Notes: generated by a model not told the origin, from the letters alone. Counted from the stretch's first letter, positions 47,958 through 56,289 are shown. The stretch is DNA of 64,000 bases from Brevundimonas vesicularis NBRC 12165 (GCF_001592205.1 NZ_BCWM01000002.1:62001-126000); one strand, 5' to 3'. Made by a program: numbers and translations.

Positions 47958-48758
47958 ATGGCGCAGCAAATTACGAAAATGCGAGTGGAAACTTCCCGCC
48001 TAAACACACCTAAAAGGCGCCGCTTCGCTGATACACCTGTCGTGAAGAAAAATGACACCGGCCAATATACTATCGGCACCCTTTTCCCATGCATTGACCG
48101 CATGTTTGAAGAGGAAAATCATATATACACGAGAGAAGGAAAGTACGGACCGTACGCATTTTTGAAAACACCGCATGATATTTCAAAGGCAACTAGATGG
48201 CAGGATGATAGAAAGCATCTCATTTTTTTAAGAGACACGCTTACATTCTCGATCGCTATAGATTTCAACCTAGAAAGTGCCGGAGTTTATACAGCGCTAG
48301 GACGAGCTGAACATGAGGCAAAAACTAATCATGACGCCAAATCAGTCGGCATAATCGCGGATGCCGTCACTCACACGGTTGGCCTTTTGAAGCCGTACTC
48401 CGCAGCCACGCTCTTGTGCGCAGTGCCGCCATGCCCCTCGAAAAGCTGGGATTTGCCTTCCGCTGTGATTGCCCAAGTTGCCGCGCAGACAGGGAAACCA
48501 GCGGTAAACGATCTAGCTTTCGCCAATAAAAAGCAGAGCGTTAAGTCATTGAGCGTGGCGGACAAATGGGACGCATTAGAGGCTGCCGGGTTGACCGCAG
48601 GACCCAGCGTTATAGGTAAGCGGGTGATCCTCTTTGATGACAAATATCAATCGGGCATGACCCTACAGTTTGTGGCCTCTAAACTCTTGGAGGCAGGCGC
48701 CACCGACGTATACGGACTTTGCGCAGTCAAGACATGGCGAGACACGGACAACACGTGA
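47958..48758 (+). CDS. Phosphoribosyltransferase-domain protein (ShosT-like)
   Basis: A 266-residue protein whose C-terminal half is a type I phosphoribosyltransferase fold. The PRPP loop reads VILFDDKYQSGMTLQFVASKLLEAGATDVYG, with the acidic pair followed by SGMT. The N-terminal 130 residues match nothing I can name. The gene is clearly AT-rich (bases 48121-48180 have 24 G/C of 60), unlike its surroundings, which points to transfer. GGAG lies 8 bases before the ATG. It overlaps the following DprA-like gene by 4 bp if that starts at GTG 48755. The pair has the architecture of ShosTA, where the phosphoribosyltransferase is the toxin; that role is inferred. Confidence 0.78.
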   Translation: MAQQITKMRVETSRLNTPKRRRFADTPVVKKNDTGQYTIGTLFPCIDRMFEEENHIYTREGKYGPYAFLKTPHDISKATRWQDDRKHLIFLRDTLTFSIAIDFNLESAGVYTALGRAEHEAKTNHDAKSVGIIADAVTHTVGLLKPYSAATLLCAVPPCPSKSWDLPSAVIAQVAAQTGKPAVNDLAFANKKQSVKSLSVADKWDALEAAGLTAGPSVIGKRVILFDDKYQSGMTLQFVASKLLEAGATDVYGLCAVKTWRDTDNT

Positions 48759-49459
48759 CAAACGAATTCGACGCATTAACCCCTCAAGACAGGGCGTACC
48801 CTGCTTTCATGAGGAACTTGTTCGACGATCTCGTTCCGCCTGATCTATGGTACCAAGGCAATTTAGAATTACTTGCCCAAAAGTCGGTGGGATTTTGCGG
48901 GTCTCGGAAGGCAACCGAGTCAGGCCTTGATGTAACTAAGGATTGCGCAATATTTTTGTCTGAACGCAATGTTACCGTTACTTCGGGGTATGCTTCTGGA
49001 GTAGACATCACAGCCCACAAAGAAGCTCTGAAGTCGGGCGGATCGACTATTATTGTTCTTCCTGAGGGAGCCAACGGCTTTCGTATAAAGCGAGAGATAC
49101 GGGACTTTTGGGACTGGTCACGCGTTTTGGTGCTGAGTTATTTTCAGCCACACCACGTTTGGCGCGCTGACAGAGCGATGGATCGCAACAGGGCGATTGT
49201 TTCAATTAGCGACGCGATAGTGGTGATTGAGGCTGGCGAAACTGGCGGGACACTAAATGCTGGTAGAGTTGCGCTTAAAGCCAACAAACCTCTTTTTGTT
49301 GCCACATTTGCGGACATGTCGGGGGATAGGGGCGGAAACAGGATGCTGCTAGAGGCTGGAGGCAGGCCATTGATGCGCAGCCGCTCGACAGGACGGACCC
49401 AAATCAATCCGCTGCTAACCGAGTTGGGCTGCGACATTGAGCCGACACGCGCTAACTGA
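48755..49459 (+). CDS. Short DprA/SMF-like protein (ShosA-like)
   Basis: A 234-residue Rossmann-fold protein of the DprA/SMF (SLOG) family. Family boxes are SVGFCGSRKATESGL, then VTSGYASGVDITAHKEALKSGG, then DAIVVIEAGETGGTLNAGRVALKANKPL. Canonical DprA has about 370 residues with a SAM-like domain in front and a winged helix behind; both are absent, so this is not the housekeeping DprA. GTG 48755 overlaps the upstream stop (GTGA); ATG 48734 and TTG 48719 are in the same frame. It shares the low GC of its partner. By analogy with ShosA it would be the antitoxin or DNA-sensing half. Confidence 0.8.
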   Translation: MTNEFDALTPQDRAYPAFMRNLFDDLVPPDLWYQGNLELLAQKSVGFCGSRKATESGLDVTKDCAIFLSERNVTVTSGYASGVDITAHKEALKSGGSTIIVLPEGANGFRIKREIRDFWDWSRVLVLSYFQPHHVWRADRAMDRNRAIVSISDAIVVIEAGETGGTLNAGRVALKANKPLFVATFADMSGDRGGNRMLLEAGGRPLMRSRSTGRTQINPLLTELGCDIEPTRAN

Positions 49460-49510
49460 TCTGCTTTTCTCTTCGTCCTTTGGGCTGAAGCTTAGGCAGA
49501 GCGTCGGCCC

Positions 49511-50263
49511 TCACAACTCATCCAGCGTCTTGTCCCATTCCTCCATCGTCACGATCCCGCGCCAGGTGCCGAGGTAGAGGTCTATGCCCTGGGAGATGCG
49601 GCGGTCCTGTTCACGTTCGATGACGGGGTCGAGGCCGGCGGCGCGGAGCTGGTCCTCGAGCGCGGCGATGCGGCGGTCCAGCTGGACGCGGCGGGCCAGT
49701 TGGGCCTCGCTCCATTCATCGTTGGCGCGGGTCAGCTTCTGCTTCGCCTGCCAGTATTGGCCGCGTAGTTCCCAGTCGCTCTTGTCGCTGGTGTTCATGG
49801 CGAAGCGGCGCTCGGCCTCGGCCTCATTGGTCAGGATGTCGAAGACCAGTTGCAGGGGCGCGTTTTTCACCGTCAGCCGGGCGGCGCGGCCGGGGCCGTC
49901 GCGGTCGGCCAGTTTGCGATAGGTCTCGGCCAGGGCCGCCAGGGCGCGGGCCTGGGCGAAGTCCTGGGCGTGCAGGGCGCGGCCCGAGGCCTGGGCGGCG
50001 GCGCGGGCCAGGGCGACGGGATCGTTGGGGTCGTCCGGCGACAGGTCGGCCGCGTCGTCTGGCGACAGGGGCTGGGGCGCGGGCGTCGCGGCCTCGCTGC
50101 GCGGATGGCGGGACCAGCCCTCCTTCGTCGCGCGGGCGCGAATGGCGGCCTCGGTCACGTCGTGGCGGGCGGCGACGGTCTTGGCGTCGAGGCCGGACAG
50201 ATAGTCCTTTCGGACCTGGGTCCAGACCTCGGGCGGTTTGATCTTGTAGCGGCGTTTTTCCAT
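49511..50263 (-). CDS. Helix-turn-helix protein of unknown function, terminase-small-subunit-like N terminus
   Basis: A 250-residue protein. Residues 1-52 (RYKIKPPEVWTQVRKDYLSGLDAKTVAARHDVTEAAIRARATKEGWSR) form a helix-turn-helix of the kind seen in phage terminase small subunits and transposase-like regulators. A Pro/Asp-rich linker (55-85) follows. The rest is predicted helical with two possible coiled-coil stretches (about 165-215). GC and codon use are like the chromosome. No other phage genes are near. The first 50 residues are closely related to those of the divergent gene at 50428, and the two share the 164-bp region between them. Confidence 0.65.
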   Translation of the reverse strand: MEKRRYKIKPPEVWTQVRKDYLSGLDAKTVAARHDVTEAAIRARATKEGWSRHPRSEAATPAPQPLSPDDAADLSPDDPNDPVALARAAAQASGRALHAQDFAQARALAALAETYRKLADRDGPGRAARLTVKNAPLQLVFDILTNEAEAERRFAMNTSDKSDWELRGQYWQAKQKLTRANDEWSEAQLARRVQLDRRIAALEDQLRAAGLDPVIEREQDRRISQGIDLYLGTWRGIVTMEEWDKTLDEL

Positions 50264-50401
50264 GCGGGCATTATGGGGCGGTCTCTACCCCAGGCCGGAA
50301 GAAGACCGATTATCGAGGCTAGAGATTTGATTTTCCACATCGCGAGATGTCAGGGGTCACGCGCCAGCTGTGCATGAGGCGCGGGTGCGACCGATGATGA
50401 C

Positions 50402-50424
50402 GCAGGGGCGTGCGACACCCCTGC
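50402..50424. promoter_or_regulatory. Inverted repeat before the 50428 gene
   Basis: GCAGGGG (50402-50408) and CCCCTGC (50418-50424) are perfect 7-bp arms around 9 bases, ending 3 bp before the ATG at 50428. It could be an operator for one of the two flanking helix-turn-helix proteins or an mRNA hairpin. Confidence 0.45.
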
Positions 50425-50427
50425 CCC

Positions 50428-50991
50428 ATGAGCCAGGGCATACATCGCAAGATCCGGCCGGACGCCGTCTGGGCCGAGGTTCGCAAGGCGTGGGAGGACG
50501 GCGAGACCGCGCGGTCCGTCGCCGCCCGCTACGACGTCGGGGTGCCCGCCCTGTGGAAGCGGCGCGAGGCGGAAGGCTGGAAACGACCCGAGCCGACGCT
50601 GGCGCCGATCGAGCCGGCGGAAGGCTGGGACCGGCATATCCAGGCGCGGCGCGACGCCTTCAACGCCCAGCTGGAGGACGCGCGGGCGCTGGCGGAATGT
50701 CTGGCGGCGGCGATGACGGACGAGCGGCTGAGCCGGGCGCCGCACTGGCATATTCCGTGGCTGTATCACTGGCGCGCGACGCATCTGGGGCCCGAGGCGA
50801 CGGCGCGGGACCGGGCGCGGGCGATCGAGACGGGACAGCCGTGGGCCGAGCGGTTCTGGGACGCGGACGGGGCGCTGAAGCCGCTGGCGTGGCTGGATCT
50901 GGAGATGGCGCGGCTGCATCCCGAGGACTGGCGCGCGGCCATCGGCCTGCCCGACGGACTGCCCGAGGCGGCGACGCGATACGCGCCCTGA
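50428..50991 (+). CDS. Helix-turn-helix protein of unknown function, related to its divergent neighbour
   Basis: A 187-residue protein. Residues 1-51 (HRKIRPDAVWAEVRKAWEDGETARSVAARYDVGVPALWKRREAEGWKR) align with the start of the divergent protein at 49511-50263, sharing the R.KI.P..VW..VRK pattern and the two-helix body. The remainder is Trp-rich (for example PHWHIPWLYHWRATHLG) and does not resemble the neighbour. The start is ATG 50428; GTG 50410 is in frame, but the inverted repeat lies between. No ribosome site is obvious. Function unknown. Confidence 0.6.
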   Translation: MSQGIHRKIRPDAVWAEVRKAWEDGETARSVAARYDVGVPALWKRREAEGWKRPEPTLAPIEPAEGWDRHIQARRDAFNAQLEDARALAECLAAAMTDERLSRAPHWHIPWLYHWRATHLGPEATARDRARAIETGQPWAERFWDADGALKPLAWLDLEMARLHPEDWRAAIGLPDGLPEAATRYAP

Positions 50992-51267
50992 TGGGCGCCG
51001 CAGTTGACTTATCGGCGATAAGCGCCCATTTGCGCGGCGTCGCACACTCGCGATCTCCGGCGTCTCCAGCGCGTGTGGGTCCCCTTCGGACCTGTCTGTA
51101 GAAGCCGCCGGCCCCTCATATCCATTCGCTGCCCGGACACGCGGGGCGGCGCCCGATCCACCCCGCAGGCCTCCTCCCCGAGGCCCCGTCGGGACTGGCG
51201 GTGCGCGGCCCGACGGCGTCATGCCATGGCTGATAGCGCCCTGCCGCTACGCGAAAGACAGACTGCC

Positions 51268-52764
51268 GTGAGCACCACATTCGAATCCATGGGCCTGAAC
51301 AAGGCCCTGCTGCAGGCCCTGGCCTCGACCGGCTACACCAAGCCGACCCCGATCCAGGAAAAGGCCATCCCGGACGTCATGGCCGGCAAGGACCTGCTGG
51401 GCATCGCCCAGACCGGCACCGGCAAGACCGCCGCCTTCGCCCTGCCGATCCTGCATCGCCTGGCCGAAAACCGCATTCCGCCCCGGCCGCGCACGACGCG
51501 CGTGCTGGTCCTGAGCCCCACGCGTGAACTGGCCACCCAGATCGGCGACAGCTTCAAGGCCTATGGCGCCCACCTGGGCTTCCGGGTCGCCGTGATCTTC
51601 GGCGGCGTGAAATACGGCGGTCAGGAGCGGGCCCTGCAACAGGGTCTGGACATCCTGGTCGCTGCGCCCGGCCGCCTGTTGGACCACATCCAGCAGAAGA
51701 ACCTGGACCTGTCCTCGACCGAGATCTTCGTGCTGGACGAGGCCGACCAGATGCTGGACCTGGGCTTCATCAAGCCGATCCGCCAGATCGTCTCGAAGAT
51801 CCCGGCCAAGCGCCAGAACCTGTTCTTCTCGGCGACCATGCCGTCCGAGATCGGCAAGCTGGCGGGCGAACTGCTAAAGGATCCGGTCAAGGTCCAGGTC
51901 ACGCCGCAGTCGACAACGGTGCAGCGTATCAGCCAGTCGGTCGTCTATATCGAACAGGGCAGGAAGCGCGCCCTGCTGACCGAGATGTTCAGCGATCCGG
52001 AATACACGCGCTGCCTGGTCTTCACCAAGACCAAGCACGGCGCCGACAAGGTCGCGGCCTATCTGGAAGCCGGCGGCGTCGAGGCCGGGGCCATCCACGG
52101 CAACAAGAGCCAGCCCCAGCGTGAACGCACCCTGGCCGCCTTCAAGGCCGGCAAGCTGCGCGTCCTGGTCGCCACCGACATCGCCGCGCGCGGCATCGAC
52201 GTGGACGGCGTCTCGCACGTCGTGAACTTCGAACTGCCGCACGTGCCGGAATCCTATGTCCACCGCATCGGCCGCACCGCGCGGGCGGGCAAGGACGGCA
52301 CCGCCGTCAGCTTCGTCGCCGGCGACGAGATGAAGCTGCTGCGCGACATCGAGAAGGTCACGCGCCAGAAGATCCCGGCCATCGACCGCCGCAACGACAA
52401 GGCCCTGGGCCAGCTGGACGCCACCATCATGGCCACCGGCGTCGGCAAGAAGGCGACGATGCCGGAACGCGAGGGCGGCGAGCGCAACGAGGGCGGCCAG
52501 GGACGGGGCGGTCGCGGCCGTCGCGCGCCACACCGCGAGGGCGTGCGTCCGGAAGGCGGCGGCCAGCCGCACCGCCAGCGTCGCAACCGCCCGGGCGAAA
52601 CCCCGGCGGCCCCGCGTCCCGAGCGCGCCTACAACCCCCTGGCCGGCGAGCGCGTCCCCTCGATCAACGACAACGTCAAACCGGCCGAGGGCGAAATGAA
52701 GCGCCGCCCCCGTCGCCGCCCGTCGAACGGCGGCAAGGGGTACGGCGGCGCCGCGAAGGGCTGA
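51268..52764 (+). CDS. DEAD-box RNA helicase, RhlE type
   Basis: A 498-residue ATP-dependent RNA helicase. The Q motif is FESMGLNKALLQALASTGYTKPTPIQ, Walker A is AQTGTGKT, then PTRELA, the DEAD motif VLDEAD and SATMP. The second RecA domain has ARGIDVDGVSHVVNFELP and HRIGRTARAGKDG. The last 100 residues are Arg/Gly-rich, as in RhlE, and probably bind RNA. GTG 51268 gives the family start (MSTTFESMGL); ATG 51226 would add 14 residues. It probably acts in ribosome assembly or RNA decay. A composite palindrome region follows the stop. Confidence 0.95.
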   Translation: MSTTFESMGLNKALLQALASTGYTKPTPIQEKAIPDVMAGKDLLGIAQTGTGKTAAFALPILHRLAENRIPPRPRTTRVLVLSPTRELATQIGDSFKAYGAHLGFRVAVIFGGVKYGGQERALQQGLDILVAAPGRLLDHIQQKNLDLSSTEIFVLDEADQMLDLGFIKPIRQIVSKIPAKRQNLFFSATMPSEIGKLAGELLKDPVKVQVTPQSTTVQRISQSVVYIEQGRKRALLTEMFSDPEYTRCLVFTKTKHGADKVAAYLEAGGVEAGAIHGNKSQPQRERTLAAFKAGKLRVLVATDIAARGIDVDGVSHVVNFELPHVPESYVHRIGRTARAGKDGTAVSFVAGDEMKLLRDIEKVTRQKIPAIDRRNDKALGQLDATIMATGVGKKATMPEREGGERNEGGQGRGGRGRRAPHREGVRPEGGGQPHRQRRNRPGETPAAPRPERAYNPLAGERVPSINDNVKPAEGEMKRRPRRRPSNGGKGYGGAAKG

Positions 52765-52769
52765 TCTAG

Positions 52770-52804
52770 ATCCTCCCCCGTGAAGCGCAGCGAAACGGGG
52801 GAGG
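52770..52804. repeat. Palindromic intergenic repeat, copy 2 (inverted relative to copy 1)
   Basis: ATCCTCCCCCGT (52770-52781) pairs with ACGGGGGAGG (52795-52804); the loop GAAGCGCAGCGAA is the exact reverse complement of the loop at 666-678. So the two copies are the same element in opposite orientation, 52 kb apart. Confidence 0.8.
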
Positions 52805-52910
52805 GGAACCGCGAAGCGGTGGAGGGGGCGACCGTCGCACGGCGTGACACGTCGGACGTCGCGCCCGTTTCCGCCCCCTCCACCCCGCTTCGCGCGGTCC
52901 CCCTCCCCCG
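52796..52910. repeat. Long composite inverted repeat downstream of the helicase gene
   Basis: Bases 52796-52830 and 52872-52910 are complementary with only a few small gaps (arms of 35 and 39 bases, both G- or C-rich with the GAAGCGG core). They could fold into one long hairpin with a 40-base loop. It merges into the palindromic repeat copy 2. Confidence 0.7.
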
Positions 52911-52931
52911 CTGCGCGGTGGAGGAATAAAA

Positions 52932-52961
52932 AACGGCGGCTCCTGCGAAGGAGCCGCCGTT
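52932..52961 (-). terminator. Rho-independent terminator of the FadL-type porin gene
   Basis: AACGGCGGCTCC (52932-52943) and GGAGCCGCCGTT (52950-52961) form a perfect 12-bp stem with a 6-base loop. Read on the minus strand it is followed by a T-rich run (TTTTTTATT). It ends the porin gene 28 bp after its stop. Confidence 0.88.
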
Positions 52962-52988
52962 CTCATGTCAGCCGGGGCTGAGCGGGCC

Positions 52989-54356
52989 TCAGAAGTTCCA
53001 GGTCGCGCCCAGCGAGAAGCCCACGCCCGAGCCTTGCGCTTCGCCGCGCAGGTTCGAGACGACCAGGCCGTTGCCGTAAACGTCGCGGGTGTCGTTGATC
53101 GTCGCGGTGTCGATGTCGATGTAGGTCACGGCGCCGTCGAAGGTCATCGAACCGATCGTCTTGGACAGGCCGGCGGCGTAGAGCCAGCGGTCGCCGTCCG
53201 GGATACGGGCGGTGCGGTGATCGTCCGAGGTCGGGGTCGGGTCGTAGCCCAGGCCGGCGCGGAAGGTCATCGACGGATCGATCTTGTAGTCGAAGCCGAT
53301 CGCGCCAGTCGTGACGTCGTCATAATCCTGAACGATGGTCGAACGACCGTTGGCGCCATAGGTCACGCGGATGGCGTCGAACTCGCTCCAACCGATTTGG
53401 TTGACCTGGGCGTTCAGGGTCAGGCGATCGTTGACGGCGTAGCGAGCCGAGACGGTGGCGTACCAGGGCGTGTTGAAGCTGGCCTGGCCGTCGGCCGAAA
53501 CGTTTGCCGCAGCCAATGCGCCAGTCAGGCCGGAGATGTTCACCGAGCCTTCCAGTTCGTGCTCGATCTTGGAGCGGTACGACAGACCGAGGTCCAGCTT
53601 GCCGAAGTGCATCTGGGCGCCGGCGTTCCATCCGTAATCCCAGCCGTCGCCTTCCAGCTGGTTGCGGCCGTCGGTGGCCGAGGGGATCAGCACCAGCGGA
53701 GCAACGCCAGCAACGGTCGGCAGGTTCGGCAGCGCCGACGAAAGAGTCGCCTTGGCGTATTGGGCGTCGAAGCCGGCGCCGATGTCCAGCCAGTCAGTGA
53801 CCGTCATGGCGGCGACCAGGCTGACGTTGGCCGAGCGCAGTTCCGACGTCAGGGCGTCGTAGCGGGCGAAATCAGGCTGTTCGTACTTGGTGGTGAAGTT
53901 GTAGGGCGCCTGGACGGCCAGACCGACGTTGAAGCGGTCGCCGATCGGCATGGAGACGGCGAAGTTCGGCACGATGCCGCTTTCGACGACGTCGTGGACA
54001 TGCGGGTCGCCAGCCACAACGGTTGAGCCGCTGAGGATGGTGCCGGCCGGGAACGGCGGCGTCGGGGCAGGCAGGTTGTAGCTGAGCGTGGAGCCGCGAT
54101 TGTCGACGTCGGAGTCCAGGATCAGGCCGTGGGCGCCGACATAGACTTCGCGCTGGGTGCCGGCGATGGCGGCGGGGTTCCACCACAGCGACTGGACGCC
54201 CTTGTCGGCGCCGACGCCGGCGTTGGCGCGACCCTGGCCGCGGGTCGATTGTTCCTGGACGTAGAAGGAGCCGGCCATGGCCGGGGCGGCGACGCCGGCC
54301 AGCAGGGCGGTCGTCAGGGCGATCCCGCCCACGCGGGCGAAGTTCCTGGAGGTCAT
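52989..54356 (-). CDS. OmpP1/FadL/TodX family outer-membrane transporter
   Basis: A 455-residue outer-membrane beta-barrel of the FadL family, which lets long-chain fatty acids or hydrophobic compounds cross the outer membrane. A signal peptide (about 1-29, ending in APAMAG) is followed by the FadL plug start SFYVQEQSTRGQGRANAG and DKGVQSLWWNPAAIAG. Alternating strands continue to a terminal GVGFSLGATWNF, which ends in the aromatic residue required for barrel assembly. ATG 54356 has AGGTG 7 bases upstream; ATG 54365 is too close to that site. A strong terminator follows. The gene stands alone. Confidence 0.93.
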   Translation of the reverse strand: MTSRNFARVGGIALTTALLAGVAAPAMAGSFYVQEQSTRGQGRANAGVGADKGVQSLWWNPAAIAGTQREVYVGAHGLILDSDVDNRGSTLSYNLPAPTPPFPAGTILSGSTVVAGDPHVHDVVESGIVPNFAVSMPIGDRFNVGLAVQAPYNFTTKYEQPDFARYDALTSELRSANVSLVAAMTVTDWLDIGAGFDAQYAKATLSSALPNLPTVAGVAPLVLIPSATDGRNQLEGDGWDYGWNAGAQMHFGKLDLGLSYRSKIEHELEGSVNISGLTGALAAANVSADGQASFNTPWYATVSARYAVNDRLTLNAQVNQIGWSEFDAIRVTYGANGRSTIVQDYDDVTTGAIGFDYKIDPSMTFRAGLGYDPTPTSDDHRTARIPDGDRWLYAAGLSKTIGSMTFDGAVTYIDIDTATINDTRDVYGNGLVVSNLRGEAQGSGVGFSLGATWNF

Positions 54357-54518
54357 TTCATACACCTAAGTAAGCGCCGGCCGCATTACGCGCGGTCGAT
54401 CAGGGGAGGAGCCCTCTCAGCGTTCGCGGCGCGAAAGCGTTGCGGGCAAGGCCCCCATCGGACCGGAAACAGGCGAAACCGTGGCGCCTGAGCCGCACAC
54501 GATCACGGCTTTGCGAGG

Positions 54519-55286
54519 TTACGCAGCGGCAACATCGATGCCCAGATTACGCAGTTCTGCGATCAAATCATGCGCCGCCGCCGCAACCTGATCGGCATCG
54601 CGGCCACGAATGACCAGCTGGGTCCCGATTTCGCCGACGCTGCCATGGCCGAATGGATAGCTGCCGAAGGACAGGTCGCGGCGCTGATTGGCGGCCGCTC
54701 GCAACACATCGGCCACCGCCCCCTCGCCGACGCCGCTGACCTTCAAGGTCTGGGCATGAACGATCGCGCCGGTACGCAGGCGCGGGGCCACGTCTTCCAG
54801 CATGGCCTGCATGATCTTGGGCACGCCGGCCATGACGAAGACATTGCCGATCTGGAAGCCGGGCGCATCGGTGACCGGATTGGCGATCAGAACGCCGCCT
54901 TCGGGGATGCGCGCCATGCGACGGCGCGCGGCGTTGAAATCGTCGCCATAGCGGCGAGACAGGATGGCCAACGCGTCGGGATGTTCAGGCAGGGCCACGC
55001 CGAAGGCGGCCGCCACGGCGTCGGCGGTGATGTCGTCATGGGTCGGACCGATGCCGCCGGTGGTGAAGACATAGTCCCAGCGTGAGCGGAGGGCGTCCAA
55101 CGCCTCGACGATCCGGCCGTGATCGTCGCTGACGACCCGCGCCTCCATCAGGTCGATCCCCAACGCCGCCAGAAACCGGGCGATGGTGTTGGTGTTGGTG
55201 TCCTGGGTCCGGCCCGAGAGGATTTCGTCGCCGATGACCAAGACGGCGGCGGTCGGGCCAGAGCGGTCGGTGTCAGCGTCGGTCAT
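54519..55286 (-). CDS. CinA-like molybdopterin-binding domain protein
   Basis: A 255-residue protein of the competence/damage-inducible CinA N-terminal (MoCF_biosynth) family. It opens VLVIGDEILSGRTQDTNTNTIARFLAALG, then YVFTTGGIGPTHDDITADAVA, both diagnostic. The C-terminal amidase domain of full-length CinA is missing, as in many alphaproteobacterial forms. Relatives hydrolyse ADP-ribose or bind molybdopterin; the role here is uncertain. It is divergent from map with about 100 bp between them. Confidence 0.9.
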   Translation of the reverse strand: MTDADTDRSGPTAAVLVIGDEILSGRTQDTNTNTIARFLAALGIDLMEARVVSDDHGRIVEALDALRSRWDYVFTTGGIGPTHDDITADAVAAAFGVALPEHPDALAILSRRYGDDFNAARRRMARIPEGGVLIANPVTDAPGFQIGNVFVMAGVPKIMQAMLEDVAPRLRTGAIVHAQTLKVSGVGEGAVADVLRAAANQRRDLSFGSYPFGHGSVGEIGTQLVIRGRDADQVAAAAHDLIAELRNLGIDVAAA

Positions 55287-55383
55287 GCGGGAATCCGGGG
55301 GCAGGCTTGAGGTTTCATGCTATAACGCCCATCTGCGGCGAACGGATTGCGCCGTATCCCGCCTTTTGCAGACCGATCGCCCC

Positions 55384-56202
55384 ATGTACGAAACGCCCGA
55401 ACTCGAAACCGACGTCCTGGTCCGCTCCAGCGCCATTCGCATCCATGAGGCGGAAGACTTCGAGGGCATGCGCAAGGCCGGCCGTCTGGTCGCCGAGGCG
55501 CTGGACATGATCGCAGCGCATGTGAAGCCGGGCGTCCTGACCAGCACGATCGACGATCTGGTGCGCGAGTTCACCCTGGACAACGGCGGCCTGCCCGCCT
55601 GCCTGGGCTACAAGGGCTACGAGAAGACCGTCTGCACCTCGATCAACCACGTCGTTTGCCACGGCATTCCCGGCGACCGGGTGCTGAAGGACGGCGACAT
55701 CGTCAACATCGACCACACCGTGATCGTGGACGGCTGGCACGGCGATTCCAGCCGCATGTATGCGGTGGGCGAGATCAATGCGCGGGCCAAGAAGCTGATC
55801 GACGTGACCTATCAGTCGCTGGATCTGGGCCTGGAGCAGGTCAAGCCGGGCAATACGTTCGGCGACATCGGCTATGCGATCCAGAAGTTCGTCGAGGCTC
55901 AGCGCATGAGCGTGGTGCGCGACTTCTGCGGCCACGGCATCGGCCGCGTCTTCCACGACAGCCCCAACGTCCTGCACTACGGCCGTCGCGGCGAGGGCGC
56001 GGTGCTGAAGCCCGGCATGTTCTTCACCGTCGAACCGATGGTGAACCTGGGCAAGCCGCACGTGAAGGTGCTGTCCGACGGCTGGACCGCCGTGACGCGC
56101 GACAAGTCCCTGTCGGCCCAGTGCGAGCACACCATCGGGGTGACGGAAGACGGACTGGAAATCTTCACGGCGTCGCCGGCGGGGCTGTTCCGGCCGAACT
56201 GA
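55384..56202 (+). CDS. map: Methionine aminopeptidase, type I
   Basis: A 272-residue metalloprotease that removes the initiator Met from new proteins. It has the pita-bread fold boxes: YKGYEKTVCTSINHVVCHGIP with the substrate His, then DGDIVNIDHTVIVDGWHGDSSRMY with the two metal-binding Asp. FCGHGIGRVFHDSPNVLHYG and MFFTVEPMVNLG follow, with His and Glu ligands. The start is the ATG at 55384, giving MYETPELETDVLVRSS; the frame is open from 55183 but that part overlaps the cinA-like gene. The length is close to alphaproteobacterial Map proteins. Confidence 0.96.
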   Translation: MYETPELETDVLVRSSAIRIHEAEDFEGMRKAGRLVAEALDMIAAHVKPGVLTSTIDDLVREFTLDNGGLPACLGYKGYEKTVCTSINHVVCHGIPGDRVLKDGDIVNIDHTVIVDGWHGDSSRMYAVGEINARAKKLIDVTYQSLDLGLEQVKPGNTFGDIGYAIQKFVEAQRMSVVRDFCGHGIGRVFHDSPNVLHYGRRGEGAVLKPGMFFTVEPMVNLGKPHVKVLSDGWTAVTRDKSLSAQCEHTIGVTEDGLEIFTASPAGLFRPN

Positions 56203-56256
56203 CGGACGGCGGCGAGCTTTAGAGACAGGGACTTTCTCGATCGAGAGCGCGACGCT

Positions 56257-56276
56257 AGGTTGCTGAAACGCAACCT
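56257..56276. promoter_or_regulatory. Perfect inverted repeat just before the lipoprotein gene
   Basis: AGGTTGC (56257-56263) and GCAACCT (56270-56276) enclose TGAAAC. The stem ends one base before ATG 56278 and 13 bases before ATG 56290, so it could hide the ribosome site or serve as an operator. Confidence 0.55.
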
Positions 56277-56289
56277 GATGGATTCGCCG

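Noticed and set aside
49511..50991. Prophage remnant
   Set aside because: The helix-turn-helix start resembles terminase small subunits, but no large terminase, portal, capsid or integrase is near, and composition is chromosomal.
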